A stretch of DNA of 64,000 nucleotides, from positions 1-64,000 of the forward strand of contig NC_013077.1 in assembly GCF_000142805.1 (NCBI RefSeq), in the 5' to 3' direction. The notes beneath the pieces were generated by a model. It was not told where the DNA came from, made no database searches, and saw nothing but the letters and a program-made list of their open reading frames with translations. This document shows positions 31,508 to 42,442 of the stretch, one piece after another. Made by a program: the position numbers and the translations under genes. Within the stretch, counting starts at the first letter, position 1. Every line of letters starts with the position of its first letter. The stretch comes from Lachancea thermotolerans CBS 6340 (Eukaryota > Ascomycota > Saccharomycetes > Saccharomycetales > Saccharomycetaceae).

Positions 31508-33677
31508 TTAGGGCGCTATTTTCGAGAGTTCTTGTCGATCGAAGAGAATATCAAGGCGCTTTTCTATTGGACGCGACCACGCCTTCTCCAAGAACTTTCT
31601 CATTTTGATTGTGCTCTGGTGGTGAAAGCGTTCCCCCACATTCAAAAGGTATCTCAGAGTACAGCTTCTTTCGTGAATAGTTGTCGAAAAGCACCCCGTA
31701 ACCACCAAAGACCATAGCAGTATCCCCCAAATGTTGTTTTCAAGTGGAATCGAGGAAAATGCTTCAAAAATCTCAAAACGCACTTTTTGAATTGTTGCGT
31801 GCTGAATTTGAAACTCCTCAAATTTCAGAACTTTTGAAACAAGTAAGTAACTCGACTTCGCTACAATTGTACCAACCACTGCACTCAGTTTTGCCTTTTC
31901 AAATAGCTGCTTGTCGTTGGATTTAACCTGTAACGACAATACAGGCCCTGTGTAAAAAAAGGCCAGAGTTTCAAGAAGTCGTGCACGCTGAAACCAGACG
32001 GATGACTTTTCAAGAGGCATCGGAAGCCGCCCGATATATGAAACTTTTGCTAGAATCTCGAATGCATCTAATGCAGGCCCCAAAACGGGATTGTTCATCC
32101 ATTCAAAATGGCAGCAGTAAAGTGGGCGCTTTAGGACGTGGCTAATTTCTTTAAATATGCAAAACGGGCTTGGAAGTCGTGATATATTGGTCGCAAATAG
32201 GATTGTCACCGAATAATTGTAAATAAAGCTTTCAATGTACATGCGCTCATATGGTTGAGTAGATAGGTTCTCTTCCTGTTCTTTCTGTTCTGGCTGGCGC
32301 ATAAACTTATTTTCTATTTCGTAAGCAAGGTTTTGTAGCCCAACGCTCGTGTGAATATGCTGGTTATTCCTCATTAAGATGGTGTTCTTTATCACTAAAT
32401 ATGATTTAGAGAGACATTGAACACAATCATCAACTGACCCCGACGACGCCATTTTGCTACGCAGGCAAAGTAGCTGAAATGAAGCCAACAGCCATGGACC
32501 AGCGTCCGTCAATGACTCATCATGCAAATACTTTTCGATTAACAATTGTGAACTCTTGTAAAGACTATTCGACAGCGGAACAAATTTAACATCGTTATAC
32601 CATTCAAGGTATGTTGCTCCACAGCACATAAACACTTCCCTCAGGGGGATACTATTTTCAGCTTGTGGGACGAATGTCGCGCAAGCAGTCAGAAGCGGGT
32701 GAGTATATTGAGTTCCGAGATTCGGAATAAACTTCTCAACACAAGCGTAAAGGAGCAATGCCTCATCATTCTCTATGTTAATATTAACACTAGGTTCGCC
32801 TCGGTCATAATTTTCTAGAATCTTGCTGTATTTCCCTGCGTCACCGCATTCATTAGCTTCCAAGTTACCATCTCTGGAAGAGGCGAAAGGCTTCTCAGGG
32901 GTTCTGTTTTTTTTCATTTTGGATTGAATTCCTCTTTTTACTTGAAAGCTCATGCTTGTGTTTTGAGAGCGCGGTACTAAAGCCCCGGGGAGATTCTTCA
33001 AATTGGCTAACCTCGAAATAAAAAAAGGGTGTTAGCTGCAAGTCGAAATAGTCCTTATAGGTCCTACTGTTTTCTAATTGTAACTCAACTCGATTTGCAT
33101 CACCGCTCGAGTACTCGCGATCATTTAAAACTCCATTATTACGCGGATCAGGGACTTCAGTATTTTCTTTGCTCTTCACTTCACTATTACAAGCTAGTTC
33201 AATTTCAGTTATTGCTGTTTTTTTTGAGTTCACGAGAGCGCTGTTTTCACCACTCAAATTGTGTTTAGAGTAGTGCTTTCTGCTAACTTCAGCTTCATGT
33301 GGTATGCTATCTGTTAGCTGCAAGAGACTTGAAAATGTCACAAGCGCTCTGGGAGCAGGCGTCTTTGCCGCTGTCTTCAGCTCATTCAGCTGCGGTTTTT
33401 TCAGGTCTTTCTGTGGAACATGGACGAAGGAGAACTTTGAATTTGGATCCTTTTCTTTGTTTCCCAGGATGGGAGAGTATTCATTGATAAAAAAAGAAGG
33501 CCAGCTGCAATCGAGCATGTTCCTAGTACACCCACCACAGCGAGGCCTGACCTCATCGCATTTTTTTCTTCTGTGGCGGCATGTAAAGCATCCACTTTTT
33601 GACCTTTTCTCAGTATGCTTCACAAGTCCATCATCTTTTGGGTGTTTCCGAACAGATCTGTATCTTATTTTCGCCAT
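31508..33677 (-). pseudogene. Zn2Cys6 transcription factor split by one homopolymer frameshift
   Basis: The first frame (ATG at 33677) encodes a Zn2Cys6 cluster with Cys30, 33, 40, 47, 50 and 57 (CxxC, x6, C, x6, CxxC, x6, C), preceded by a basic stretch. It ends at 32895. The second frame (to 31508) carries a long helical middle/C-terminal region of the fungal-specific transcription-factor type. The frames overlap and join naturally at a run of seven A (T on the coding strand) at 33020-33026, where six would restore '[19 protein letters not shown]'. Restored length would be about 720 residues, normal for the family. This is either a very recent disablement, a slippage-tolerant gene or a base-calling error. 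It lies beside the ADH gene, which it might regulate. Confidence 0.8.
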
Positions 33678-34684
33678 GGGATAGCTCAGAATCCTTCGAG
33701 ATCCCAGATCTTCATATTTTGAGTGGTTTCACTATTTTTATTAGGGGTTCTGGGGATACTTGGGACGTTCATAGAGATAAAAAGTTAACCCGTTGATCTT
33801 AGATAACGTAGATGCATCTTATCTCGCTATAATTTTTTGAGTTGCTTTGATAAAGGAATGGGATGCGAAAAAAGCGATGTAGTTAAAAGTGACCAATCCT
33901 ATTAATCTCAACTCTTCGCATGAGCGAAAGCTTTAAAAAAAAATAAGGTTCTAAGCAAACTCAAGTTGAATCTTAGAACACATTCTGGCAAGAGTACTCG
34001 TAGAAGGTTTCCTTAGGTTTGTTTTTATTCGTTAAATATTTAATTAAATCTGATCTGTGCTTGGATGATCTCATGCAGACTGTTTTCTAGACATCTTGCC
34101 TCAAACTTCCGGTTTTTTTTTGCTTTACGGTCAAGGAATTCAATTGAATTTTATTCTTTCGTCAATTTTTCGGATTGTTCATATGCCTGGGAATAGTGCC
34201 GAACATTCTCCAAGACATTTGAGTTGTATGATGTTGATATGATTTCAAGCGCTTCTGCATAGACAGAATCTACTTTTATTCGAGAACGTTAATTGAGGCT
34301 TGTTGTTAGTAAAGTGACTAGATTTCTGTAGCGAATGGCCCTGTTCGTGACCTAACACATGGCAAATAATCTTAAACACAGTGCCTTGTTTTTTGCAAGT
34401 TTTGAAAAAAGCTTTTAAGTTCAAAAGTTAGAAGAGGCTGTTTGTGTTTGGAGCTGAAACATCTTATTCAGTGGCCTTCTATTATGTACATTTAAGAATC
34501 AACTCCCAAAGAATTTACCAATTATGCAGCTCATTCGTCTCCAACACAGGAGACTTGCGGAACACTATCCTTTTTTATAGTCGAAGCTCAAGGAGTTTCA
34601 AATTTTCAAATAGGAAAGACCAACGTTCTTGGTGCAACCCAGATTTTTTATCACTAGTAAAGCCCCCATCCTTCAGAAACCAAT
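33678..34684. other. intergenic, no gene seen
   Basis: Promoter of the Zn2Cys6 factor and 3' region of ADH. AT-rich, no recognisable gene. Confidence 0.5.
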
Positions 34685-35755
34685 TTACTCTCCGGTATTC
34701 ACAACACATCTCCCAACAATTTCTCCGTTATCCATCTTTTTGAAAATTTGAGGTACTTGAGATAGCCCGGCGACCTTGATTGCGGGCCGTATTAAACCTC
34801 GAGAGTAGAAATCGAGCGCTTCCCTTGTGTCTGCTCTATTCCCGACACTTGATCCAACTATCTTGATGGACTTCACAACGTGATCGAAAACTTCTGAGAC
34901 GCATGTTGCACCACTTGGTATACCTACAAGCACAATGACCCCATTTGCTCTACAAAAGCGAACTGAGGTGTTGATAGCGTTCTCTGATGCAGACAAGTTG
35001 AGAACTCCATGTGCCCCCCCCCCCCCACCTGTGGCACTTACAACTTCTGGAACAAGGTTTTCACTTTTGCTGAAGTCTAGAAAAACATCACCACCAAGGT
35101 CGTTAAACAAGTGCTCTTTTTCAGCTCCGCTATCAATCCCAACAACAGAATACCCCATTGCTTTTGCATATTGAATAGCCATAGAACCTAAGCCACCGCA
35201 AGCCCCTGAAATGGCAACCCAGTTTCCGGCCGTTAGGTTAGCAGTTTTCAGGGCCTTGAAAACAGTTATCCCCGCGCACAATACTGGCGAGACTTCTGCC
35301 AAGTTGGTACCAGGTGGTATCCTGGCGGCCTGTACAGCGTCCGCAGTTGCATATTGTTGGAAAGATCCATCGCGTGTAAACCCTGAAATGTCAGCGTATG
35401 CGCAATTAGGTTCGTTAGACAGCTCACACTGTTCGCAAGACATACAGCAGCTATTAAGCCATTTGATACCAGCATAGTCGCCTATTTTCCATCCTCGTAC
35501 GCTGGCTCCCATTGCAACTACGATGCCAGCTCCCTCGTGGCCACCCACTAGTGGTAATTTTGTTTTTGTTGGCCAATCACCCTTCCAAGCATGCAAGTCA
35601 GAGTGGCACACACCCGAAAACTTGACGTTAATCAGCAGTTCATTGGCTTTCGGCGACTGAACTTCGATGCTCTTGAGCTCGAGCTTTCCTGAATGCTTCT
35701 TGAATATGACGGCTCTCTGTGTGAGAGGAATACTAGAGGGCAGCTTCTCAGTCAT
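34685..35755 (-). CDS. zinc-dependent alcohol dehydrogenase (ADH1-ADH5 family)
   Basis: A 356-residue medium-chain dehydrogenase. Catalytic zinc ligands are Cys50 (GVCHSD), His73 (GGHEG, with Glu74) and Cys160 (VLCAGITV). The structural zinc site is Cys104, 107, 110 and 118. The NAD fold has 'GACGGLG' at 184-190, followed by Asp208, which indicates NAD+ preference. It should interconvert alcohols and aldehydes. No mitochondrial presequence is obvious, so it is probably cytosolic. The coding strand contains a run of 13 G (35014-35026 on the + strand as C) encoding Gly residues in '[10 protein letters not shown]', where ADHs normally have a shorter Gly stretch; the frame is open here. The N-terminus is about eight residues longer than Adh1. 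Confidence 0.95.
   Translation of the reverse strand: MTEKLPSSIPLTQRAVIFKKHSGKLELKSIEVQSPKANELLINVKFSGVCHSDLHAWKGDWPTKTKLPLVGGHEGAGIVVAMGASVRGWKIGDYAGIKWLNSCCMSCEQCELSNEPNCAYADISGFTRDGSFQQYATADAVQAARIPPGTNLAEVSPVLCAGITVFKALKTANLTAGNWVAISGACGGLGSMAIQYAKAMGYSVVGIDSGAEKEHLFNDLGGDVFLDFSKSENLVPEVVSATGGGGGAHGVLNLSASENAINTSVRFCRANGVIVLVGIPSGATCVSEVFDHVVKSIKIVGSSVGNRADTREALDFYSRGLIRPAIKVAGLSQVPQIFKKMDNGEIVGRCVVNTGE
35014..35026. repeat. 13-bp C/G homopolymer inside ADH
   Basis: Thirteen consecutive C on the + strand lie within the ADH reading frame. Mononucleotide runs of this length are highly slippage-prone, and any change not a multiple of three would truncate the enzyme in its coenzyme domain. 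Confidence 0.95.
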
Positions 35756-37099
35756 AATTGGCCTCTTTAAAGGTAATCTAACTGCCTTAGCAAACTTCCC
35801 AGGTGTAAAAGAAACAGATCATGATCTAATGACATAGCTCCAATGTAGCTTTATAGTTTTTGGTGTCTCGCTACTCACCGTTCTCCCCTCGTTTCCCGTA
35901 AAGTGCTAATACAGTGTTATATCCTTATCTCAAATTACAACATGCTTGATTGTCCTGAGGTTTTGATGTGTCGTGCACAATTCATGAAGACGTTAAACGC
36001 TCTCTTGTTTGGCGTTTGTCTTACGCAAAGACGGAATTAATCGCTTTGCCCGAAGCAGCCATTATGTGATTGTGAAAAACGCCAAGAAAAATTGATACTG
36101 AAAGAGCAAATTTTAAGCTTGTCGGCTAAACTAGATCCCTAAATACCTTATCTCAGAAGGTCGTGAAATTACAAAGGGAAAGCAGAATTCTGTAGCATCA
36201 GGAATTCTCTTATTGCTATGTAGCTTCAAGAGCCAGCAATAGTAGTGTTTCTGGCAAAACAAGATGCAAAACATTAAGTGCAATAACAACAAACTGTATA
36301 GTTAGGTTTCTTTCACCTTGAAGACATATTTCAATAGTTCTAGAACAAATTAAAGTTACCGCCTTCTTGGGCTTCTCTTGGGCTTTGCAGCGAAACCGAA
36401 CGTGAAGTAGCATGAAGCAAAATTCTTCCCCGTATTGTCATTTGAATTCCTCGTAGTGTCTATCGAGAAGATGAAGATGCACAACACATATTATTGAAGA
36501 GTCAACTTGGCTCTTTTGATAGGACTATCTACAGTAATTGATATTGTAACCCTCGGAGGAAACGCGCGTACCACTCTCCCAGTTGCGAACATTAGCCAAC
36601 CTCAACACAGCTCGACCCGCATACGCTTAGCTCAGTTTGAGACTAAATGAATGGTTATACAAATTACTTACAGTATTTGTGATATCTCCCGCACGTGATA
36701 AAAAGTCTCAAGTTCAAATTAGATAGATAAAGTTAAGCGCGTTAAAAGTAACATTTTAGGTAGCAAACTGATAGCCCCTAACATATACAGCGCGATTAAG
36801 TGTACGAACTCGAACGGCGGGCGGTTTCTGCTTGAGCAACTAGGCACAGTTAGCGCTTGTAATACCCCCAGTACAGCCATAAGTAACTATCGTGCAAGCA
36901 GGTCTTTATTACTTTTGAGGACAGCTTCTAAACGCTTGACTTCTTAATCAAGATCCATGACCGGAACATAATCGGTCAAGATAGGAGACTAGACATTTAG
37001 GTGATCATGCATCTGCGATTATTTTGTATAATAATGGGAGCATAAGCAGTGAGTGCCGTTCATACTCCAGACGTACTCTTCAAGCGCAGTGCTTTCAAT
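35756..37099. other. intergenic, divergent promoter region
   Basis: Lies between the minus-strand ADH and the plus-strand MFS gene, so it holds both promoters. A CACGTG occurs at about 36692-36697. No gene is recognised. Confidence 0.5.
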
Positions 37100-38848
37100 A
37101 TGACAACAGTTATAGATTACAATGTCATTCCAGGGGACTCACACCTTGTAGACTTTGACGAAACAAGAAAAAGTGGTGAACGTGAGGGTAAAATCGTTTT
37201 AAACCCTACGCCTTCGGACGACCCAGATGATCCGCTTAACTGGACTCCTCGTCGCAAGTGGACCGCTGTTGCGTGCGTGTTGATATACACTCTCGGAGCC
37301 TGTATTCCAACCGCAGCGATATACTCAGTGCTCCCCAACATCGAAGCAAACACTAATATCACTTTGAGTGAACTGAACAACGGTACTGGCTATATGTTTC
37401 TGTTCCTGGGTCTTGGTTGTCTCATTTTTCAGCCACTGGCGTTACAATTTGGCAAGAGGCCGATTTACCTCTTCTCTATGCTTGCTACGGCTTTGATATG
37501 TGTTTGGCCCCCCTATACAAAATCCAACGGCGAATGGGTTGCGTCTAAAATCCTACAGGGCTTTGTTGGATCATCTATGGAATCTCTTCCGGAAATTTCG
37601 ATGAGTGACTTGTTTTTCGAGCATGAAAGATCTTTTGCTCTATCTCTATACGGCTTAACCCTTCTCTCTGCCTCTTTCTTAGCTCCTTTTGTGGCAGGGT
37701 TTATATCTGAAGGCCAGGGATGGGAGTGGGTTATGTGGTGGTGTGCTATTTTCGGGGCAGTTTGCTTCGTCTTACTGTTTTTCTTAATGGAGGAGACCAA
37801 CTATGACAGAAAGCTTAAGGTTGATGCTGCAACAGGAGAGGTAATCACTTTGGCGTCTCGAAAGCAGCAATTAGGTGCGGTTTTCACTAATATTGATGAA
37901 GTTATTGCCAGTAATTCTGAAGGTAATAATGCTGGTGAAAAGAATGAAACCAAGACAAACGATATTGGTGCCTCACTGCAAACTGAAGAATATCCTGAGA
38001 ACATAAATATCGTAAATCAGGTCAGTAATGTTGAGGTGGTTGATTCAAACTCTTATGCCCCAAACTATGAGGGAACGAAGACCTACTTACAAAAGCTTTC
38101 GCTATTCGGTGGGAGAAGAAAGAAGTTCCTTCTGCAGCATTACATCTTCGCACCTTTCCTTATGGCTCGCTTCCCCGTGGTTTTGTGGGCTGGATTCCTT
38201 TATGGTAGCTCGCTGGTTTGGTTCAACGTTTTGAATGCAACTGCGGCTCTCATTCTCGGTGGTTCTCCCTATGATTTTTCTTCTAGTACAATTGGAGTAG
38301 CCTACCTCTCACCAACAATTTTTAGTGTCATTCTATTCTTCATCTCGGGTCTTTGTTCTGATTGGCTCAAGGTCCGCGTAGCACTTTGGAGAGGTACTGG
38401 ATTGAGCAAGCCAGAAGATAGACTTTGGATATTAGTCATATACTGTGTTTTGGGGTGTGCTGCTTCCATCCTTTGGGGGGTTGGAGCATATTATGAAATC
38501 CATTGGTTTGGCCTCGTTTTCGGGATGGGCCTCTTAGGAGGTTGCGGCATCTTTGGAATAGCGTCCTCGGCTACTTATGTGGTGGATACGTACAAGGAGC
38601 TGGACACAGAAGCAATGGTTGTGGTAATCATCATCCGCAATTGCATGTCTTTCGGCGTGAGTTATGGTATAACGGATTGGGTCACCGACCTTGGCTACAA
38701 AAAATGTTTTATTAGTGTTGCTTTCCTGTGCTTTGCTGCCAACTTTACCTTCCTTGCTATGGTTTATTTTGGTCCACGACTACGGAATCGGCAGAAGCAT
38801 ATGTATTGGTCGATGGTTGACAAATATCGGAAGCTGGGTATGCATTAA
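37100..38848 (+). CDS. MFS transporter, DHA1/Hol1-like
   Basis: A 582-residue major-facilitator protein. The frame can be extended upstream to a GTG, but the first ATG is at 37100, and I use it. A soluble N-terminus includes 'DDPDDPLNWTPRRKW', the DPxNW signature found before helix 1 in fungal DHA1 and Hol1-like carriers. Twelve membrane helices follow, interrupted by a central cytosolic loop of about 100 residues (roughly 235-335) rich in Asn and Glu. The loop between helices 2 and 3 has 'LALQFGKRPIYL', matching the MFS G-x-x-x-[D/G]-R-x-G-[K/R]-R region. Hol1 of S. cerevisiae imports polyamines and organic cations, but substrate here is not readable. Plasma membrane location is expected. 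Confidence 0.9.
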   Translation: MTTVIDYNVIPGDSHLVDFDETRKSGEREGKIVLNPTPSDDPDDPLNWTPRRKWTAVACVLIYTLGACIPTAAIYSVLPNIEANTNITLSELNNGTGYMFLFLGLGCLIFQPLALQFGKRPIYLFSMLATALICVWPPYTKSNGEWVASKILQGFVGSSMESLPEISMSDLFFEHERSFALSLYGLTLLSASFLAPFVAGFISEGQGWEWVMWWCAIFGAVCFVLLFFLMEETNYDRKLKVDAATGEVITLASRKQQLGAVFTNIDEVIASNSEGNNAGEKNETKTNDIGASLQTEEYPENINIVNQVSNVEVVDSNSYAPNYEGTKTYLQKLSLFGGRRKKFLLQHYIFAPFLMARFPVVLWAGFLYGSSLVWFNVLNATAALILGGSPYDFSSSTIGVAYLSPTIFSVILFFISGLCSDWLKVRVALWRGTGLSKPEDRLWILVIYCVLGCAASILWGVGAYYEIHWFGLVFGMGLLGGCGIFGIASSATYVVDTYKELDTEAMVVVIIIRNCMSFGVSYGITDWVTDLGYKKCFISVAFLCFAANFTFLAMVYFGPRLRNRQKHMYWSMVDKYRKLGMH

Positions 38849-40189
38849 TTTGAGCGCAGGCCGCTTTTCATACCGCCGCGATAAGCGCACTTCAAACACT
38901 ACTTTTCGGCAAAAGACGTATTTTATAAATATCTTCTCTATGACACTAGTGGCTGCACGAAAGTTCGTTGTGAGCAGGGTTTAATTGCAAACTTAGACCA
39001 TGGATACATTTCGCGGAGTAAGACAAGGTCTATCGCTCTTGCGACTTATTTCAGGCTATTCGTTTCTCAGAACATCATCTCAATTATATGCACCATACTC
39101 AATCCCCGCGTACGCCCACTTGTTTTGAAGCAAGAAAACTAGATACAATTTTCTGTAAAGCTTGTTTGAATTACTCGCTCATTTTTGAAGCTAATTCCTT
39201 TTGAGGCTTCCTATCTTCTTTATATCAAACTTGATAGGATTCATGAAGATATGTCCGGGATTATTTGACCTTACGAATGAATTAGCCAATTTCGACTTAC
39301 TCTGTTTATGCAATAATTCAGATTCGCCTTCCTTGTGTTAAATTAAGGCCTGTCTTGATCTTAGGCTAATTCAAATGGGGTGGCCGTTTTTGCTTAGTTC
39401 TAATTGCAAGATATTTTATCTAATGTCAACATGCGGGGTGTGCGCCGGTTCTGAGTGGTGACCTTTGATGGGCGCGGTCTTACATCATTGTTGGAGGTCC
39501 GTAGACGGGGCGATTTTTAGCTGTTCTGAGCGCGAGACAGTTTCGAACCATGATTTGGTTGCCTGTTTCAGATAGCTTTGCAACAACGTACCCAGTATGT
39601 AGTTTTATAAAGTTTTTTCCTCCCAGTCAGTTTTTTATGCACTTGCCATTTGAATTACTACAGTATGTTAACTTCCGGCGGTTAACAACCCGATCTGCAC
39701 CAGAAAAAGGGCTTTGCAACTTGGGGGCTTTTGTTTCATCCATATTACGCAAGCGCTTTCTGCAGCTTACGCGAAACTATGTTATTAATGGAGAGTTCGT
39801 ACTCCAGGATGCAAATGTATCTTCCAACAACATTGAAGACAGATATTGTATTTATGTCGTATTTTGAGACAAAGCCTTCGGTGCCTGCCAACGTCCTTCG
39901 AGGCCTCGAATAACTAGTTAACAAGTAAAAAAATCACTGGGAATATTACACCGCAGCATGCTGCAAGGGTCCGTGGTACTGGTTTTATTTTCTTTGAGCG
40001 CCATTGGCTAGAAAATACTTAGGGAGTATAGATGGAACTCGCCGAACTTGTTGTTATCACCAGACGACCGATAACGACAATGTTCGAGAATGAAATTCTG
40101 AAAAAAAGGTATTTGAACGAGCCTTTAAGAAAAGGACTCTTCCGTCCTGATATGTTTTCCAAGACGATCACTGCGTTATCCTAATAAAA
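38849..40189. other. intergenic, no gene seen
   Basis: A 105-codon frame at 39550-39867 has no recognisable domain. Contains the promoter of the secreted hydrolase. Confidence 0.5.
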
Positions 40190-41299
40190 ATGAAGTGCTT
40201 ACAAACTGTGCTGGCATCAGCTATTTGTTTAATTAGTAAAGCTGCCGCTGAGGTTTTCATTGTCGACAACGACACTCCTACCGCTTTGCAAGTTTTGCTT
40301 CCTTTGGCGGCTGGCAAGCAGGTGTTGGGTATTACAACAAACCTCGGTGATTACGATACTGATGCTGCAACTTATGAAGCAGCAATGGCGTTGTCGACAG
40401 GTAACTTGACATCCTGTGTCCCTGTGTACAAAGGCGCAGAGCAGCCCTTGCTATTAGATTACAATACCTACCACTTGTGGCAAGACCTGTATGGCGACAT
40501 CGTCTGGCAGGGCGCTTGGGACAAAGACTACGAAAGTCCTGTCCCCGTTAACGCTTCCTACGAGTACAACAAGACTGTTGGCGCCCCTCAGTGGATTATG
40601 GATACAGTCAAAAACTCCAAGGATAATGTGACTATTGTTGCAGCTGGCACAATGACAAACTTAGCTCTGGCTCTTGCCCAATGGCCAGCTATGGCAGAGA
40701 AAGTCAAATTGGTTATAATGGGCGGGTATGTCGATGGACAGATTGCTCAAACCACTGGTGGAGACTTTGTCAATGACATGTACACTGATTTCAACTTGAT
40801 GGTCGACCCTGAGGCAGCTCAAACCGCGCTCTCTGCTCCATGGAAGGAACTGGTGATTGTTGGTAACATAAGTTCCGAAATTTTCCCCACTCAGGATCTT
40901 TACAATGAACTAATTGCAGTGTCTGGCGGCTTAGCTGAGATAAAGAGCAACAAATCTCTAGGTTACGTGAGCGAAACTGTCGGGAACGGCACTTTGCCCT
41001 CGTTCAATCTGCCATACTGGGATGAGGTCGCCTCTGCCATAGCTGCTGATCCTGAAATAGTCACTGCTTCTTACGACGCGTACGTCTCTGTCGACACTTC
41101 ATTTTCTTCTCCTTTCTACGGCAGTTTAAGGATTTATCCAGCAAACTTACGTGCTAAGAAAGGAGTTAGAACTGGCAAAGCAAAAATGATTACCTCGATC
41201 GATGAGGGCAAACTTAATGCTATGATTGTCGATGCGCTCGTCAGAGACTGGACCAATTACTGTAAGACTGGCAGTGCTCCAAGTGTGGCAATTATGTGA
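40190..41299 (+). CDS. secreted nucleoside-hydrolase-like (IUNH) protein
   Basis: A 369-residue protein with a signal peptide of about 20 residues (MKCLQTVL...KAAA) and several N-glycosylation sequons. It resembles the inosine-uridine preferring nucleoside hydrolase fold: 'VFIVDND' as strand 1, 'VLGITTNLGDY', 'NVTIVAAGTMTNLALAL', 'KLVIMGGYV' and 'YTDFNLMVDPEAAQTAL'. The Ca2+/ribose motif DxDxxxDD is altered: Asp26 and Asp28 are kept, but the usual two further Asp are Ala32-Leu33, and the late catalytic His region reads 'PYWDE'. Extracellular fungal relatives with divergent motifs exist. Activity, probably on extracellular nucleosides, must be considered unproven. No GPI signal is evident. Confidence 0.88.
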   Translation: MKCLQTVLASAICLISKAAAEVFIVDNDTPTALQVLLPLAAGKQVLGITTNLGDYDTDAATYEAAMALSTGNLTSCVPVYKGAEQPLLLDYNTYHLWQDLYGDIVWQGAWDKDYESPVPVNASYEYNKTVGAPQWIMDTVKNSKDNVTIVAAGTMTNLALALAQWPAMAEKVKLVIMGGYVDGQIAQTTGGDFVNDMYTDFNLMVDPEAAQTALSAPWKELVIVGNISSEIFPTQDLYNELIAVSGGLAEIKSNKSLGYVSETVGNGTLPSFNLPYWDEVASAIAADPEIVTASYDAYVSVDTSFSSPFYGSLRIYPANLRAKKGVRTGKAKMITSIDEGKLNAMIVDALVRDWTNYCKTGSAPSVAIM

Positions 41300-42442
41300 C
41301 TGATTCGATTCGTGATAAATCTTGGAACTTATAGAAGAATTGTTTAGAGGCAGGTCATATTCGCCAAAAATCCACGTACTGTGTAAAGGAAGTACTTGAT
41401 CAAGCTTTCCAGTCATATCCGGGTCTTTCTTGCTTGCCTGTGCCCCTGGATGATCCTTAGTTTCAACATACCGCAGCGCGTCAAAAGTGAGATTGATCGA
41501 CGATCTCTAGGGATGGTATGAAGCTGTTAGAAGACTAGGAACAAACAGAAGCGTCGCTGAGCTGAAACTCGGAAAGGATCCGCCATGTAAAATGACCATG
41601 ATAGGGCAACTTCCCCACGACATGTTATAGATTTTCTCCCTCGAAAAACGTGGTTTCATGCCTACTAAACAACCTTTGCAAAAAAATGAACTACAAATAT
41701 AATTAGCTCTCCCCTATAGCGCGTATGTACTTGTGTACTCTCTTGGCCACCAGTATTGTGTGAATAATTGCTAGCCTTATCCCAAGTTACTGAACTTCTC
41801 TATTCGAGATGAAAATACCCGAAAGAAGCCTGCCTGTTTTGTTTATCGCATCTCCTCTCCAGGTTTGACCGAAAATTCAATATAGAGACTTCATAGTGCC
41901 CAAGAGGACTAATCAATTCGAATCTCTTCGTCAGCGCGTTACCGAAACCTGGATCGAGTGCACAAACGATATCAAAAAGGAGGTGAATGAAAACGCTCAA
42001 ACTCTGAGGCAAAAAAATGACACAGCATCTATCCTCTGAAGCGCAGTCTGAGTGTGCGAGTGCTAGTCCTCGCCAAGCTCACTACTACGGCAACGCGCGA
42101 TACTTGTCTCCTCAACTTTTAAGTGGCCATCATTGCTGTTCGCTGCCCGCCATTCAAAGTCACCCTTATATGAAGGGATGATAAGACTTGAAGCTGAATT
42201 AACATGAACACGTTCTGTGACCCAAAGCGTCTGTAACAATGAGACTTGATATGCTTAGCTTCTGGTCGATGGTTTTTTTTCGGGATCGGAACTGACCTGA
42301 AAATCTCCACACTTCTAGTAATCAAGTGGGAAATCAAATATTCTTATCTACAAAAGATAGGTATTTGTCCCATAATAAATATATATCTCATGAAATATGA
42401 CGCTAAACCAGGAAATGCCGGCACTTGGACATCAAAATCAGG
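41300..42442. other. intergenic, no gene seen
   Basis: Short frames only. A stretch at 41910-42020 reads 'NQFESLRQRVTETWIECTND' in the + direction but has no proper start and no recognisable family. Confidence 0.45.
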
